Notes under the pieces: generated by a model
The model's input: the letters and a program-made list of their open reading frames with translations, nothing else
The model's database searches: none
What the model was told of the DNA's origin: nothing
Made by a program: the position numbers and the translations under genes
Source: JAAFHS01 sp046049665
GTDB lineage: Bacteria > Pseudomonadota > Alphaproteobacteria > Rhodobacterales > Rhodobacteraceae
Length of the DNA stretch: 29,691 nt
NCBI GenBank assembly: GCA_046049665.1
Contig: JBJOQW010000121.1
Coordinates: 1-29,691, forward strand
Direction of reading: 5' to 3'
Shown here: piece after piece, positions 1-7,407 of the stretch
How positions within the stretch are numbered: the first letter of the stretch is position 1
Layout: the number at the start of each line of letters is the position of its first letter

Positions 1-94
1 GCTTGCTATAGGCCTCGGAGTCGCCTTCGGGCGTCTGCATCCGGCGGCCCCAGTTGGCTTCGCTGTCGGTGTCGTTGATGATGATAATTCGCAT
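1..94 (-). CDS. Unknown protein, N-terminal fragment (runs off the window start)
   Basis: The first 31 codons are visible, beginning MRIIIINDTDSEANWG. The start is supported by a clear AGGAG ribosome binding site about 8 bases upstream of the ATG at 94. The beta-strand-like beginning with an N-D-T turn recalls the first strand of some Rossmann-type enzymes, but too little is present to name a family. It follows the acyltransferase-like gene on the same strand after a 59-base gap, so it may be the third gene of the hpt transcript. I do not recognise it. Confidence 0.6.
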   Translation of the reverse strand, partial: MRIIIINDTDSEANWGRRMQTPEGDSEAYSK

Positions 95-153
95 CCCGTC
101 GCTCCTTTTTCCCGCACCGGCATCCGCCATCCACGCGCTTTGCGATAGTGCAT

Positions 154-582
154 TCATCCTACTACACCTTGCGCCCCACCCATCATCTTCCCCCGCATCT
201 CTGCGTCCACCAGCCCCGCCACCAGCGGATGGATGCGCAGATCGCCCTCCGTCACCACCTGCCGGAAATTCGCGATCACCTGACCGGTCGCCTTGCGGTC
301 TGGCGCAATCACGTCCAGCAGCCAGTTGATCTCGCCCGACTGCCAATCCTCGGGCTTCAACCGGATCGGCAAGGTGCCGGTCTTGATCTGCTCGCGGATT
401 TTGGCGTCCACCTCCTGCGAGACAGAAGCCCAGATCGCAAAGCCCGCGATATCGACCAAAGCGGTGCGATCGGTGCCTTTGGGGTGCGCAATGGCGATTC
501 GGTCGCGAATCAGTGGCTCCAGAACCAGGGGCTGCAGGTCGGCCAAGTCTGGTGGCGGTAGCGCGGCAGGGCCGTTACACAA
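154..582 (-). CDS. HlyC-like toxin-activating lysine-acyltransferase homologue, N-terminally short
   Basis: About 142 residues. The middle and C-terminal part resembles the HlyC/RtxC family, which transfers fatty acyl groups to lysines of RTX toxins: a strand containing FAIWASVSQEVD, then LKPEDWQSGEINWLLDVIAP, where HlyC has a very similar segment that includes its catalytic Asp (here about D90). What is missing is the N-terminal part that in HlyC carries SPLHR with the catalytic His; only about 15 residues precede the first family-like strand. No ATG or GTG fits. The likely start is TTG at 582, overlapping the last codons of hpt (TTGTGTAA), with a weak AAGG upstream. The frame stays open further up inside hpt, but its residues there show no family similarity. 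No RTX structural gene is visible nearby. It may be an inactive or repurposed homologue. The family call is fairly sure; the function is not. Confidence 0.65.
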   Translation of the reverse strand: MCNGPAALPPPDLADLQPLVLEPLIRDRIAIAHPKGTDRTALVDIAGFAIWASVSQEVDAKIREQIKTGTLPIRLKPEDWQSGEINWLLDVIAPDRKATGQVIANFRQVVTEGDLRIHPLVAGLVDAEMRGKMMGGAQGVVG

Positions 583-1105
583 ACCGCACCTTGCCGATGT
601 AGGGCAGGTTGCGGTTGCGTTGGGCGTAGTCGATGCCGTAGCCGACAACGAATTCATCGGGGATTTCAAAGCCGGTCCATGTGGCCTTGATGTCAACCTC
701 GCGGCGCGAGGGTTTATCGAGGAGCGCGCAGACCTCCAGCCGTGCCGGGGCGCGGGACATGAGCAGGTTCTTGACATGATGCAGGGTAAAGCCGGTGTCG
801 ATGATATCTTCGACCACCAGCACGGACTGACCCGCGATTTCGCCCCGCAGGTCTTTGAGGATGCGCACTTCGCGCGAGGAGTGCATGGCATCGCCATAGC
901 TTGAGGCCTCAAGAAAGTCGACCTCGACGGGCAGGTCAATTTCGCGCACCAAGTCTGCGATGAACACGAAAGACCCGCGCAGCAGGCCGACGACAACGAG
1001 TTTATCGGCACCGGCGAAATGGGTGGTGATCTCACGGGCGAGGGATTCGACGCGGGCGGCGATGGCTTTGGCGCTGATCATCTGGTCGATGACGTAATCG
1101 GGCAT
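575..1105 (-). CDS. hpt: Hypoxanthine phosphoribosyltransferase
   Basis: 176 residues, the usual length for bacterial Hpt. It makes IMP or GMP from hypoxanthine or guanine and PRPP in the cytoplasmic purine salvage pathway. The PRPP-binding signature is VLVVEDIIDTGFT (residues about 95-107), preceded by the strand VVVGLLRGSFVFIADLVR and followed by the base-binding end around DEFVVGYGIDYAQRNRNLPY. I chose the ATG at 1105 because MPDYVIDQMIS is a typical beginning and AAGGGGAA lies just upstream; the open frame continues further up but without family-like sequence. Its end overlaps the acyltransferase-like gene, so the two are probably translated together. It diverges from the RatA-type gene across 65 bases in which I see no convincing promoter boxes. 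Confidence 0.93.
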   Translation of the reverse strand: MPDYVIDQMISAKAIAARVESLAREITTHFAGADKLVVVGLLRGSFVFIADLVREIDLPVEVDFLEASSYGDAMHSSREVRILKDLRGEIAGQSVLVVEDIIDTGFTLHHVKNLLMSRAPARLEVCALLDKPSRREVDIKATWTGFEIPDEFVVGYGIDYAQRNRNLPYIGKVRFV

Positions 1106-1170
1106 GGTCTTCCCCTTGCAATGGCGCTGTTGCATAACAATTACAAAGCACGACGTCACGCGAGAAGCCC

Positions 1171-1626
1171 ATGCCGACCCACCATGAAACCAAGGTTGTG
1201 CCATATACGGCGGCACAGATGTATGCGCTGGTGGCGGACGTGGGGTCTTACCCGAAGTTCCTGCCATGGAATGCGGCGGCGCGGATCAGGTCGCGCGTGC
1301 CGGGGCCGGACGGCAGTGAGGTGATGGAGGCGGATCTGGTGATCAGCTTCAAGGTGTTCCGCGAACGCTTTGGCAGCCGGGTGGTGCTGTGGGCGGATCA
1401 GCAGCGGATCGAGACGGAATATCTGGACGGGCCGTTCCGCAAGATGGTGTCGACATGGGCATTCAGGGATCGGGCGGAAGGTGGGTCAGAGATCGAATTC
1501 TTCGTGGATTTCGAATTCCGCAATGCGATTTTGCAGGGGATCATTGGCGTGGTGTTCAATGATGCGATGCAGCGGGTGGTGCGGGCGTTCGAACGTCGCG
1601 CGGCAGAGTTGCACGGGGGGAAGTAA
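1171..1626 (+). CDS. RatA/Coq10-type START-domain protein
   Basis: 151 residues, the full length of the polyketide cyclase/START-like family that includes mitochondrial Coq10 (ubiquinone binding) and E. coli RatA (YfjG, reported to inhibit 70S assembly). Family marks are the N-terminal ETKVVPYTAAQMYALV, then DVGSYPKFLPWNAAARI, the strand pattern through YLDGPFRKMVSTWAF, and the C-terminal helix VFNDAMQRVVRAFERRA. The ATG at 1171 has GAGAAG just upstream. It stands alone, divergent from hpt and convergent with amtB, with no antitoxin-like partner beside it. That makes a ubiquinone-related role at least as likely as a toxin role. In alphaproteobacteria this family is often annotated as a RatA toxin only by similarity. 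Confidence 0.88.
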   Translation: MPTHHETKVVPYTAAQMYALVADVGSYPKFLPWNAAARIRSRVPGPDGSEVMEADLVISFKVFRERFGSRVVLWADQQRIETEYLDGPFRKMVSTWAFRDRAEGGSEIEFFVDFEFRNAILQGIIGVVFNDAMQRVVRAFERRAAELHGGK

Positions 1627-1689
1627 GGGGGCTGTCTGCCCCCTCTGGCCTGTGGCCAGCCCGGCCCTCGCAAGGGTGCTCGGGCGTTC

Positions 1690-1728
1690 GGCGGGAAAAC
1701 CGTCCACTGGGCGGTTTTCTGATCCGCC
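1690..1728. terminator. Bidirectional terminator hairpin between the RatA-type gene and amtB
   Basis: An inverted repeat GAAAACCG/CGGTTTTC (1695-1702 and 1712-1719) can extend inward with TCC/GGG to leave a three-base ACT loop. An outer GGCGG/CCGCC arm (1690-1694 and 1724-1728) lengthens it, with a four-base bulge. It lies between the ends of two convergent genes, as expected for a shared terminator. A T run at 1746-1750 is 18 bases beyond the stem on the plus strand, so that side is not a perfect intrinsic terminator. Confidence 0.7.
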
Positions 1729-1766
1729 TCACCCCCCCGAGGATATTTTTACGACATTGAAAGGGC

Positions 1767-2945
1767 TTAGCTGTTCAACTGATAAGCCTGTTCGCCGTGG
1801 GTGGACAGGTCCAGCCCGTTGGTTTCAGTTTCCGCATCCACCCGCATAGGGGTGATTGCGGCGCAGAGTTTGGCGATAAGGTAAGTGGCGATCAGGGTAT
1901 AGGCACCAACAATGGCAAGGGCGCCAAGTTGGGCGGTCCATGTGCCCGCGCCCAAGGCGGCGATCATGATGGTGCCGAAGATGCCGCCGATGCCGTGAAC
2001 GGCAAAGACATCAAGCGTGTCGTCGATGTGCAGGCGGTTCTTGACCACAAGCACGGCCTCTTGGCACAGCACACCGGCGATGCCGCCGATGGCGATGGCG
2101 GCGATGGGGCCGACAAAGCCGGAAGCGGGGGTGATGGAGGCAAGGCCTGCGATGGTGCCGGTGACAAGGCCGACGAGGCTCGCGCGGCCGAACTTGATAC
2201 GCTCCCACAGGGCCCAGGTCAGCGAGGCGGCGGCGGCGGACAGGTGGGTGACGGTCAGGGCCATGGCGGCGGTGCCGTTGGCGGCAAGGGCAGAGCCGCC
2301 GTTAAAGCCGAACCAGCCGACCCACAGCATGGCAGCGCCGATCATCACCATGCCGGGGCTGTGGGGCAGGGTGGCCTTGGCGCGGCGGGGGGCGATCATG
2401 ATGGCAAGCAACAAGGCGGCAAGGCCAGCGGTTTCATGCACGACGATGCCGCCGGCAAAATCGCGGGTGCCGGTGGCACCGAAGATGCCGCCGTCAGCCA
2501 TGGCGCCACCGCCCCAGATCCAATGGGCGACGGGGGCATAGACGACAAGCATCCAGAGGGCGGAAAACAGCAGGACAAAGCCAAAGCCGACACGTTCGAC
2601 ATAGGCACCGACGATGAGGGCGGGGGTGATGATGGCGAAGGTCATCTGGAAGGCGAAGAACAGGATCTCGGGCACGGTCAGTGTCAGGCTTTCAAGGGTG
2701 ACGCCGGACAGAAAGGCCTTGCCGAGGCCGCCCCACCATGCGTTGCCGGTGCCGAAGGCGATGGAATATCCGGCGGCAAGCCAAAGCACGCTCATCAGGG
2801 CGGCGATGGCAAAGCAGTGCATGAAGACGGACAGGACGTTGCGGGCGCGCACAAGGCCGCCATAAAACAGGGCAAGTCCGGGCAGCGTCATGAACAGCAC
2901 AAGCGCTGTGGCGATCAGGATAAAGGCGGTGTCGGCGGCGTTCAT
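1767..2945 (-). CDS. amtB: Ammonium transporter AmtB
   Basis: 392 residues, an Amt/Mep/Rh channel that conducts ammonium across the inner membrane. Membrane segments fill the protein from residue 7 to about 355. Key pore features are present: the Phe gate in FQMTFAIITPALIVG and in WVGWFGFNGGSA, the conserved Asp and first His in RDFAGGIVVH (about D162, H170), and the second pore His in DVFAVHGIGGIFG (about H317). It starts directly with a membrane helix, with no separate signal peptide, unlike many proteobacterial AmtB proteins. GGAG precedes the ATG by seven bases. No glnK/glnB PII gene sits beside it, though one often does. It lies 152 bases after the CinA-type gene on the same strand. Control by the nearby ntr genes is plausible but I see no clear NtrC site upstream. 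Confidence 0.95.
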   Translation of the reverse strand: MNAADTAFILIATALVLFMTLPGLALFYGGLVRARNVLSVFMHCFAIAALMSVLWLAAGYSIAFGTGNAWWGGLGKAFLSGVTLESLTLTVPEILFFAFQMTFAIITPALIVGAYVERVGFGFVLLFSALWMLVVYAPVAHWIWGGGAMADGGIFGATGTRDFAGGIVVHETAGLAALLLAIMIAPRRAKATLPHSPGMVMIGAAMLWVGWFGFNGGSALAANGTAAMALTVTHLSAAAASLTWALWERIKFGRASLVGLVTGTIAGLASITPASGFVGPIAAIAIGGIAGVLCQEAVLVVKNRLHIDDTLDVFAVHGIGGIFGTIMIAALGAGTWTAQLGALAIVGAYTLIATYLIAKLCAAITPMRVDAETETNGLDLSTHGEQAYQLNS

Positions 2946-3097
2946 GGCGGGCTCCGGCTGAGTTTGGCGTCAGAAACCGGGGATTTCGTGGCGCGAAAAG
3001 AGGCATGGGGCGCAAAGGGCGCTGCTTTTTGGGGCAATCTGCAATCTGGTGAAAATTTGGGCGCTTTTTGCGGCGTGCGGCGCGATTTGGGGCGGTT

Positions 3098-3562
3098 TCA
3101 GGACAGGGCGCGGGCAAGCAGGGCAAGGGCATGGTCGCGGGCGGCGCTGCGCACGGCGGATCGGCCAAGGGCACCGAATTCGACAGTCTCGGTCAGGTGT
3201 CCGGTGGGTGTGGCCAGGCCAAAGCAGACGCGGCCTTCGGGCTTGAACTCTGATCCGCCGGGGCCTGCAATGCCGGTGATGGCGACGGCAAGGGTGGCGG
3301 TGGAATGGGTGATCGCGCCTGTGGCCATTTCGGCGGCAACGGGTTCGGAAACGGCACCATGGGCGGCAAGAGTGGCGGGGTTGACACCGAGCATGTCTGT
3401 TTTGGCAGCGTTGGAATAGGTGACAAAGCCGCGGTCGAAAACGTCGGACGATCCGGCGATATCCGTCAGGGCGACGGCGACCATGCCGCCGGTGCAGCTT
3501 TCGGCGGTGGCGACGCGGATGCCCTTGGCGCGGGCGGCGGTAAGGATGGCGGCGGGGCCCAT
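3098..3562 (-). CDS. pncC: CinA C-terminal family protein, nicotinamide-nucleotide amidase
   Basis: 154 residues, matching the single-domain PncC (YgaD) type that hydrolyses nicotinamide mononucleotide to nicotinate mononucleotide in pyridine nucleotide recycling. The full-length CinA N-terminal domain is absent. Visible motifs are TAESCTGG (residues about 19-26, with the nucleophilic Ser) and AITGIAGPGG. The ATG at 3562 shares one base with the pgpA stop codon (TGATG), so it is translationally coupled to pgpA. A pgpA-cinA pair behind ispDF is a familiar alphaproteobacterial arrangement. The family call is sure; activity on NMN is inferred from the family. Confidence 0.9.
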   Translation of the reverse strand: MGPAAILTAARAKGIRVATAESCTGGMVAVALTDIAGSSDVFDRGFVTYSNAAKTDMLGVNPATLAAHGAVSEPVAAEMATGAITHSTATLAVAITGIAGPGGSEFKPEGRVCFGLATPTGHLTETVEFGALGRSAVRSAARDHALALLARALS

Positions 3563-4044
3563 CAGAAGATGAAGATGATGTGGTACAGAATGCCGGTGAT
3601 GATCACGCAGATACCGGCGAAGAGGCCTGCCCAGATGTCATCCAGCATGACGCCGGCGGGGTCATGGCGGCGGTCGGCGCGGCCCACCAGCCAAGGCTTC
3701 CAGATATCGAACATGCGGAAGAACAGGAAGGCCGAGACATAGGCGGGCCATGGCAGCCAGCCTTCGTGGCCGTTGAACCAGAAGGCGAGGGAGGGGAACA
3801 GCAGGGCCAGCCATTGGCCTGCCACCTCATCAATCACCACTTCGGATGGGTCATCGCCGGGGGCAAGCGTGCGGGCGCAGGCAACAAAACCGGCCCATGT
3901 GACAAGGGCCATGGCAACGGCAAGGCCAGGCGCGCCAAGATAGCGGTCAATCACAAGGCCCAAGGCGATGGCCGCAGCGCTGGCCCATGTGCCAGAGGCA
4001 GGGCGCAGATGGCCAAGGCCGAAAACGGTGGTGATGGCCTTCAT
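3562..4044 (-). CDS. pgpA: Phosphatidylglycerophosphatase A
   Basis: 160 residues, the normal size. PgpA removes phosphate from phosphatidylglycerol phosphate at the inner membrane to give phosphatidylglycerol. Seen in order: FGLGHLRPASGTWAS near the N-terminus, VVIDEVAGQWLALL carrying the acidic metal-binding residues, FRMFDIWKPWLVGRADRR, and the end HDPAGVMLDDIWAGLFAG followed by a hydrophobic C-terminal helix. The start at 4044 is chosen because its ATG overlaps the ispDF stop by four bases (ATGA); upstream sequence in the same frame is only a shadow of ispDF. It is the second gene of the ispDF-pgpA-pncC unit. Confidence 0.93.
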   Translation of the reverse strand: MKAITTVFGLGHLRPASGTWASAAAIALGLVIDRYLGAPGLAVAMALVTWAGFVACARTLAPGDDPSEVVIDEVAGQWLALLFPSLAFWFNGHEGWLPWPAYVSAFLFFRMFDIWKPWLVGRADRRHDPAGVMLDDIWAGLFAGICVIITGILYHIIFIF

Positions 4045-5162
4045 GCGCGCACCAAAGTGGCGGTGGCAAGGGCGGCGATGCCTTCTTCGCGCCCCGTAAA
4101 GCCAAGGCGTTCTGATGTGGTGGCCTTGACGCTGATACGCTCCACCTCGACCCCCATGATACGCGCAAGGGCCATGCGCATTTCGGTGGCATGCGGGCCG
4201 ATCTTGGGGCGTTCGCAGACCAGTGTCACATCGGCATTGGCAAGGGCATAGCCCCGCGTGCGCAGGCGCGTCATGGCGTGGGATAGAAAGATGTGGCTTT
4301 CGGCCCCTTTCCATTGCGGATCAGACGGCGGGAAATGCGTGCCGATATCGCCTTCGGCCAAGGCGCCATAGATGGCGTCGGTCAAGGCGTGCATGCCGAC
4401 ATCGGCATCGGAATGGCCAAGCAGGGTTTTGTCATGGGCGACCTTCACGCCACAAAGCCAGACATGATCGCCCGCCGTGAAGGCATGCACATCATAGCCG
4501 TTGCCCACGCGTATATCCATGGTCTGCCCTTTCAGTACTGCCTCGGCCCGCGCAAAATCGGGGGGGTAGGTCAGTTTGATATTGTTTTCATCGCCCGGCG
4601 TGATGGCCACGGACAAGCCCGCCCAACGCGCCACCTCGACATCATCGGCGGCATTGCCGGGATGGGCAAGATGTGCGGCAAGGATCGCCGGGAAGTGAAA
4701 GCCCTGCGGGGTTTGCGCCCGGAACAGACCGGCCCGGTCCTGTGTGCCGCTGACCCGCCCCTCTGCGCCACGCCACAGCGCATCGGTCACAGGCAGGGCA
4801 GGTGCTGCGGCAGGGCTGTGGGCAAGGGCCGCCAGCACGCCATCAATCACAACGCGTGACACAAGCGGGCGCGCGCCATCATGGATCAGCACATGGGTGA
4901 TGCCCTGACCATCAAGCGCCACCAGCGCATTGCGCACGGATTCCGCGCGCGTGGCCCCGCCTGCCACGGTTTCCACGCCAAGGGTGCGGGCATAAGCGGC
5001 GTCATCGGGGTGCACCACGGCAAGCACGCGGCCAATGCCAGCAAAGGCAGCGATGGTATGGGCCAGCACAGGCTGGCCTGCCAGCGCCTGCCATTGTTTG
5101 GGAATGTCGCCCCCGGCCCGGCTGCCGCGCCCTGCGGCGACGATGATGATCGCTGTTGTCAT
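4041..5162 (-). CDS. ispDF: Bifunctional IspD/IspF enzyme of the MEP isoprenoid pathway
   Basis: 373 residues in one frame with two domains. Residues 1 to about 213 are IspD, which joins MEP and CTP to give CDP-methylerythritol: AIIIVAAGRGSRAGGDIPKQ holds the glycine-rich CTP loop, and HDGARPLV and QTPQGF are also present. Residues from about 216 on are IspF, which makes the cyclic diphosphate: GNGYDVHAF and GMHALTD supply the zinc ligands (about D224, H226, H258), with HSDADV and the C-terminal SVKATTSERLGFTGREEGI. The fusion is common in alphaproteobacteria and here looks intact, with a linker of only a few residues. Its ATG at 5162 faces dusB across a divergent region. It is the first gene of the unit that continues into pgpA by a four-base overlap. 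Confidence 0.96.
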   Translation of the reverse strand: MTTAIIIVAAGRGSRAGGDIPKQWQALAGQPVLAHTIAAFAGIGRVLAVVHPDDAAYARTLGVETVAGGATRAESVRNALVALDGQGITHVLIHDGARPLVSRVVIDGVLAALAHSPAAAPALPVTDALWRGAEGRVSGTQDRAGLFRAQTPQGFHFPAILAAHLAHPGNAADDVEVARWAGLSVAITPGDENNIKLTYPPDFARAEAVLKGQTMDIRVGNGYDVHAFTAGDHVWLCGVKVAHDKTLLGHSDADVGMHALTDAIYGALAEGDIGTHFPPSDPQWKGAESHIFLSHAMTRLRTRGYALANADVTLVCERPKIGPHATEMRMALARIMGVEVERISVKATTSERLGFTGREEGIAALATATLVRA

Positions 5163-5329
5163 GCTGCGTTCCTAAAGAAGTGCCACGGTTCTGACAATCG
5201 GGTGAAGGAATACGCAAATGTGCACAAAAAATAGGCAACGCTTGTTTTTCAGTCAGTTTTATGAAAGGCAGTCATAGATTAGCGGAAGGTGCTGCCCTAC
5301 TAATCCCCCATGCAAAAGGATGCCTGCAT

Positions 5330-6295
5330 TTGTTGCACCTGAAAGATATTGCGATTGCCCCCCCGGTGCTTCTGGCGCCGATGGCGGGGATCACGGACCT
5401 GCCGATGCGGCGCATGGTGGCGCGGTTTGGCGCGGGGCTGGTGGCATCCGAGATGATTGGCAGTCAGGAAGTGGTGCAGGCGCAGCCTTTGGCGCGGGCG
5501 CGGGCAGAGCTTGGCTTTGCCGAAAGCGCCACAGCGGTGCAACTTGCGGGGCGTGACCCGTACTGGATGGCGGAAGCCGCGAAATTCGTGGCAGGGCAGG
5601 GCGCGCGGATCATTGATATCAACATGGGCTGCCCGGCCAAGAAGGTGACAACGGGTTGGTCAGGATCGGCCCTGATGAAAGAGCCGGACCATGCGCTGCG
5701 GATCATCGAGGCGGTGGTGGGCGCGGTCGATGTGCCTGTCACGCTGAAAACGCGGCTTGGCTGGGATGACGCCTGCCTGAACGCGCCCCTGCTGGCGGCG
5801 CGGGCCGAAGGGGCGGGCATTGCGATGGTCACCATTCATGGGCGCACGCGCTGCCAGTTCTACAAGGGGCAAGCGGATTGGGCGGCCATTCGGGCGGTCA
5901 AGGATGCTGTGTCCATTCCGGTGATTGCAAATGGCGATATCGTCGATGCGGCCACTGCCCGGGCGGCGCGGGTGCAGTCTGGGGCTGATGGCGTGATGGT
6001 GGGCCGGGGGGCGCAGGGGCGGCCTTGGGTGCTGGCGCAGATTGCGGCGGCGCTGCATGGCACGCCTGCGCCGATTGTGCCGGTTGGGGCGGCTTTGGCC
6101 GATCTGGTGGTGCAGCATTACGAGGATATGCTGGATTTCTACGGCATTGATCTGGGCCGCCGCGTGGCGCGCAAGCACATTGGCTGGTATCTGGAGGCAG
6201 CGGGCATTGCAGACCGCACCATCCTGACAATTGACGAACCCGCCGTGGTGATCCGTGCCGTGCGGGCCGCCCTGACCGAGGCAATGGCCGCATGA
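5330..6295 (+). CDS. dusB: tRNA-dihydrouridine synthase DusB (NifR3)
   Basis: A flavin enzyme that reduces uridine to dihydrouridine in tRNA. Motifs: PPVLLAPMAGITDLP for FMN binding, INMGCPAKKV with the catalytic Cys, TLKTRLGWDD, TIHGRTRCQFYKG, IANGDI and VMVGRGAQGRPW. In Rhodobacter capsulatus the same gene is nifR3, first in the nifR3-ntrB-ntrC operon; the order here is identical. Start choice: an ATG at 5261 would add 23 residues without family similarity and has no ribosome binding site. A TTG at 5330 has AAAAGGA nine bases upstream and gives 321 residues, with the family's short lead before the first strand. The TTG is therefore preferred but not proven. The 3' end overlaps ntrB by four bases (ATGA). 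Confidence 0.92.
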   Translation: MLHLKDIAIAPPVLLAPMAGITDLPMRRMVARFGAGLVASEMIGSQEVVQAQPLARARAELGFAESATAVQLAGRDPYWMAEAAKFVAGQGARIIDINMGCPAKKVTTGWSGSALMKEPDHALRIIEAVVGAVDVPVTLKTRLGWDDACLNAPLLAARAEGAGIAMVTIHGRTRCQFYKGQADWAAIRAVKDAVSIPVIANGDIVDAATARAARVQSGADGVMVGRGAQGRPWVLAQIAAALHGTPAPIVPVGAALADLVVQHYEDMLDFYGIDLGRRVARKHIGWYLEAAGIADRTILTIDEPAVVIRAVRAALTEAMAA

Positions 6296-7404
6296 TTGAT
6301 TATCGCCCGCCATATCCGGTGCCGGGGGTGATCTGGGCCTCACTCCCGTTGCCTGCTTTGCTGATTGACCGGGAAGGGCAGATCCTTGAGGTGAACCCTG
6401 CGGCAGAGATCTTTCTGAACGCCTCGGCCAAGGGGCTGACGGGGCAACCAGTGCTTGACCGGCTGTCAATTGATGCCCCGATGGATGAGGCTTTGGCGCG
6501 GGCGCGGGCAAACCAGTCACCGATTTTCATCAATGATGTCTATGTAACCACGGGCGAACGCCCGCCGGTGCAATGCAACGTGCAGGTGGCGCCCATGCAC
6601 GACAATGCCGACATCGTCATGCTGCTGATTTCTCCGCGCGAAATTGCCGACAGGCTTGGCCGTTCGCTGAATGTGAAATCGGGTGCGCGATCGGCAATTG
6701 GCATGGCGGAAATGCTGGCGCATGAGATCAAGAACCCGCTGGCGGGGATTTCGGGGGCAGCACAGCTGCTGTCCATGAACCTGGCCCCCGAAGATCAGGA
6801 GATGACCGATCTTATCGTGGCCGAAACGCGCCGGATCGTGAAGCTGCTGGAACAGGTCGAACAGTTCGGCAACCTGCGGGCCCCGGCGCGCAAGGCGGTG
6901 AACATTCATGATGCTCTGGACCGGGCACGCAAATCGGCGTTGATGGGCTACGCGGCGGGCATGACGATCATTGAAGATTACGATCCGTCCTTGCCGCCCA
7001 CCCATGCCGATCTGGATCAGCTGGTGCAGGTGTTCCTGAACCTGATCAAGAACGCGGCCGAGGCGGCCAAGGGCAAGGGCACGATCCGGCTGCATACGTT
7101 CTATGACCTGTCCTTGCGCTTGCGTCGCAAGAACGGGCCGGGGCGTGCGGTGCCGTTGCAGATTGAAGTGATTGATGATGGGCCGGGGATACCAGCCGAG
7201 ATTGCGGCCGATATCTTTGAACCCTTTGTCAGTGGGCGCGAGAACGGCACGGGGTTGGGCCTCGCGTTGGTCAGCAAGATCATCTCGGACCACGAAGGGT
7301 GGATTTCAGTGGATTCGGTGCCAGGGCGCACGGTCTTTCGTGTGTCCTTGCCCATCGTGCCCAAGGATGTGGCGCCCAAGGATACAGCACAAGAGGAGAG
7401 CTAG
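6292..7404 (+). CDS. ntrB: Nitrogen regulation sensor kinase NtrB
   Basis: 370 residues, cytoplasmic. An N-terminal PAS domain (about 12-120) is followed by the HisKA dimerisation helix with MLAHEIKNPLAGISGAAQ (phosphorylated His at about 144). Then comes an ATPase domain with NLIKNAAEAA, IDDGPGIP and GRENGTGLGLALV. NtrB phosphorylates or dephosphorylates NtrC in response to PII protein, reporting nitrogen status. There are no membrane segments, unlike NtrY further down. Coupled to dusB by ATGA overlap and separated from ntrC by three bases, so dusB-ntrB-ntrC is one transcript. No PII gene is in the window. Confidence 0.95.
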   Translation: MIDYRPPYPVPGVIWASLPLPALLIDREGQILEVNPAAEIFLNASAKGLTGQPVLDRLSIDAPMDEALARARANQSPIFINDVYVTTGERPPVQCNVQVAPMHDNADIVMLLISPREIADRLGRSLNVKSGARSAIGMAEMLAHEIKNPLAGISGAAQLLSMNLAPEDQEMTDLIVAETRRIVKLLEQVEQFGNLRAPARKAVNIHDALDRARKSALMGYAAGMTIIEDYDPSLPPTHADLDQLVQVFLNLIKNAAEAAKGKGTIRLHTFYDLSLRLRRKNGPGRAVPLQIEVIDDGPGIPAEIAADIFEPFVSGRENGTGLGLALVSKIISDHEGWISVDSVPGRTVFRVSLPIVPKDVAPKDTAQEES

Positions 7405-7407
7405 GGT

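Noticed and set aside
583..1035. Upstream extension of the acyltransferase-like frame inside hpt
   Set aside because: The residues are Ser/Pro/Arg-rich out-of-frame hpt sequence with no similarity to the HlyC N-terminus.
1106..1170. Sigma-70 promoters for hpt and the RatA-type gene
   Set aside because: Candidate boxes (for example TTGCAA, TATGCA) match only three or four of six positions, so they cannot be told from chance.
1171..1626. RatA-type gene as part of a toxin-antitoxin pair
   Set aside because: No small antitoxin-like gene is adjacent; the neighbours are hpt (divergent) and amtB (convergent).
2946..3097. NtrC or sigma-54 site upstream of amtB
   Set aside because: I found no TGGCAC-N5-TTGC element and no convincing palindromic NtrC site, only loosely similar AAAAAGC/GCGCCC repeats.
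1797..3419. A 540-codon open frame on the plus strand, antisense to amtB and the CinA-type gene
   Set aside because: It is a Gly/Asp-rich shadow caused by codon bias in high-GC DNA. Both minus-strand genes beneath it have complete family motifs.
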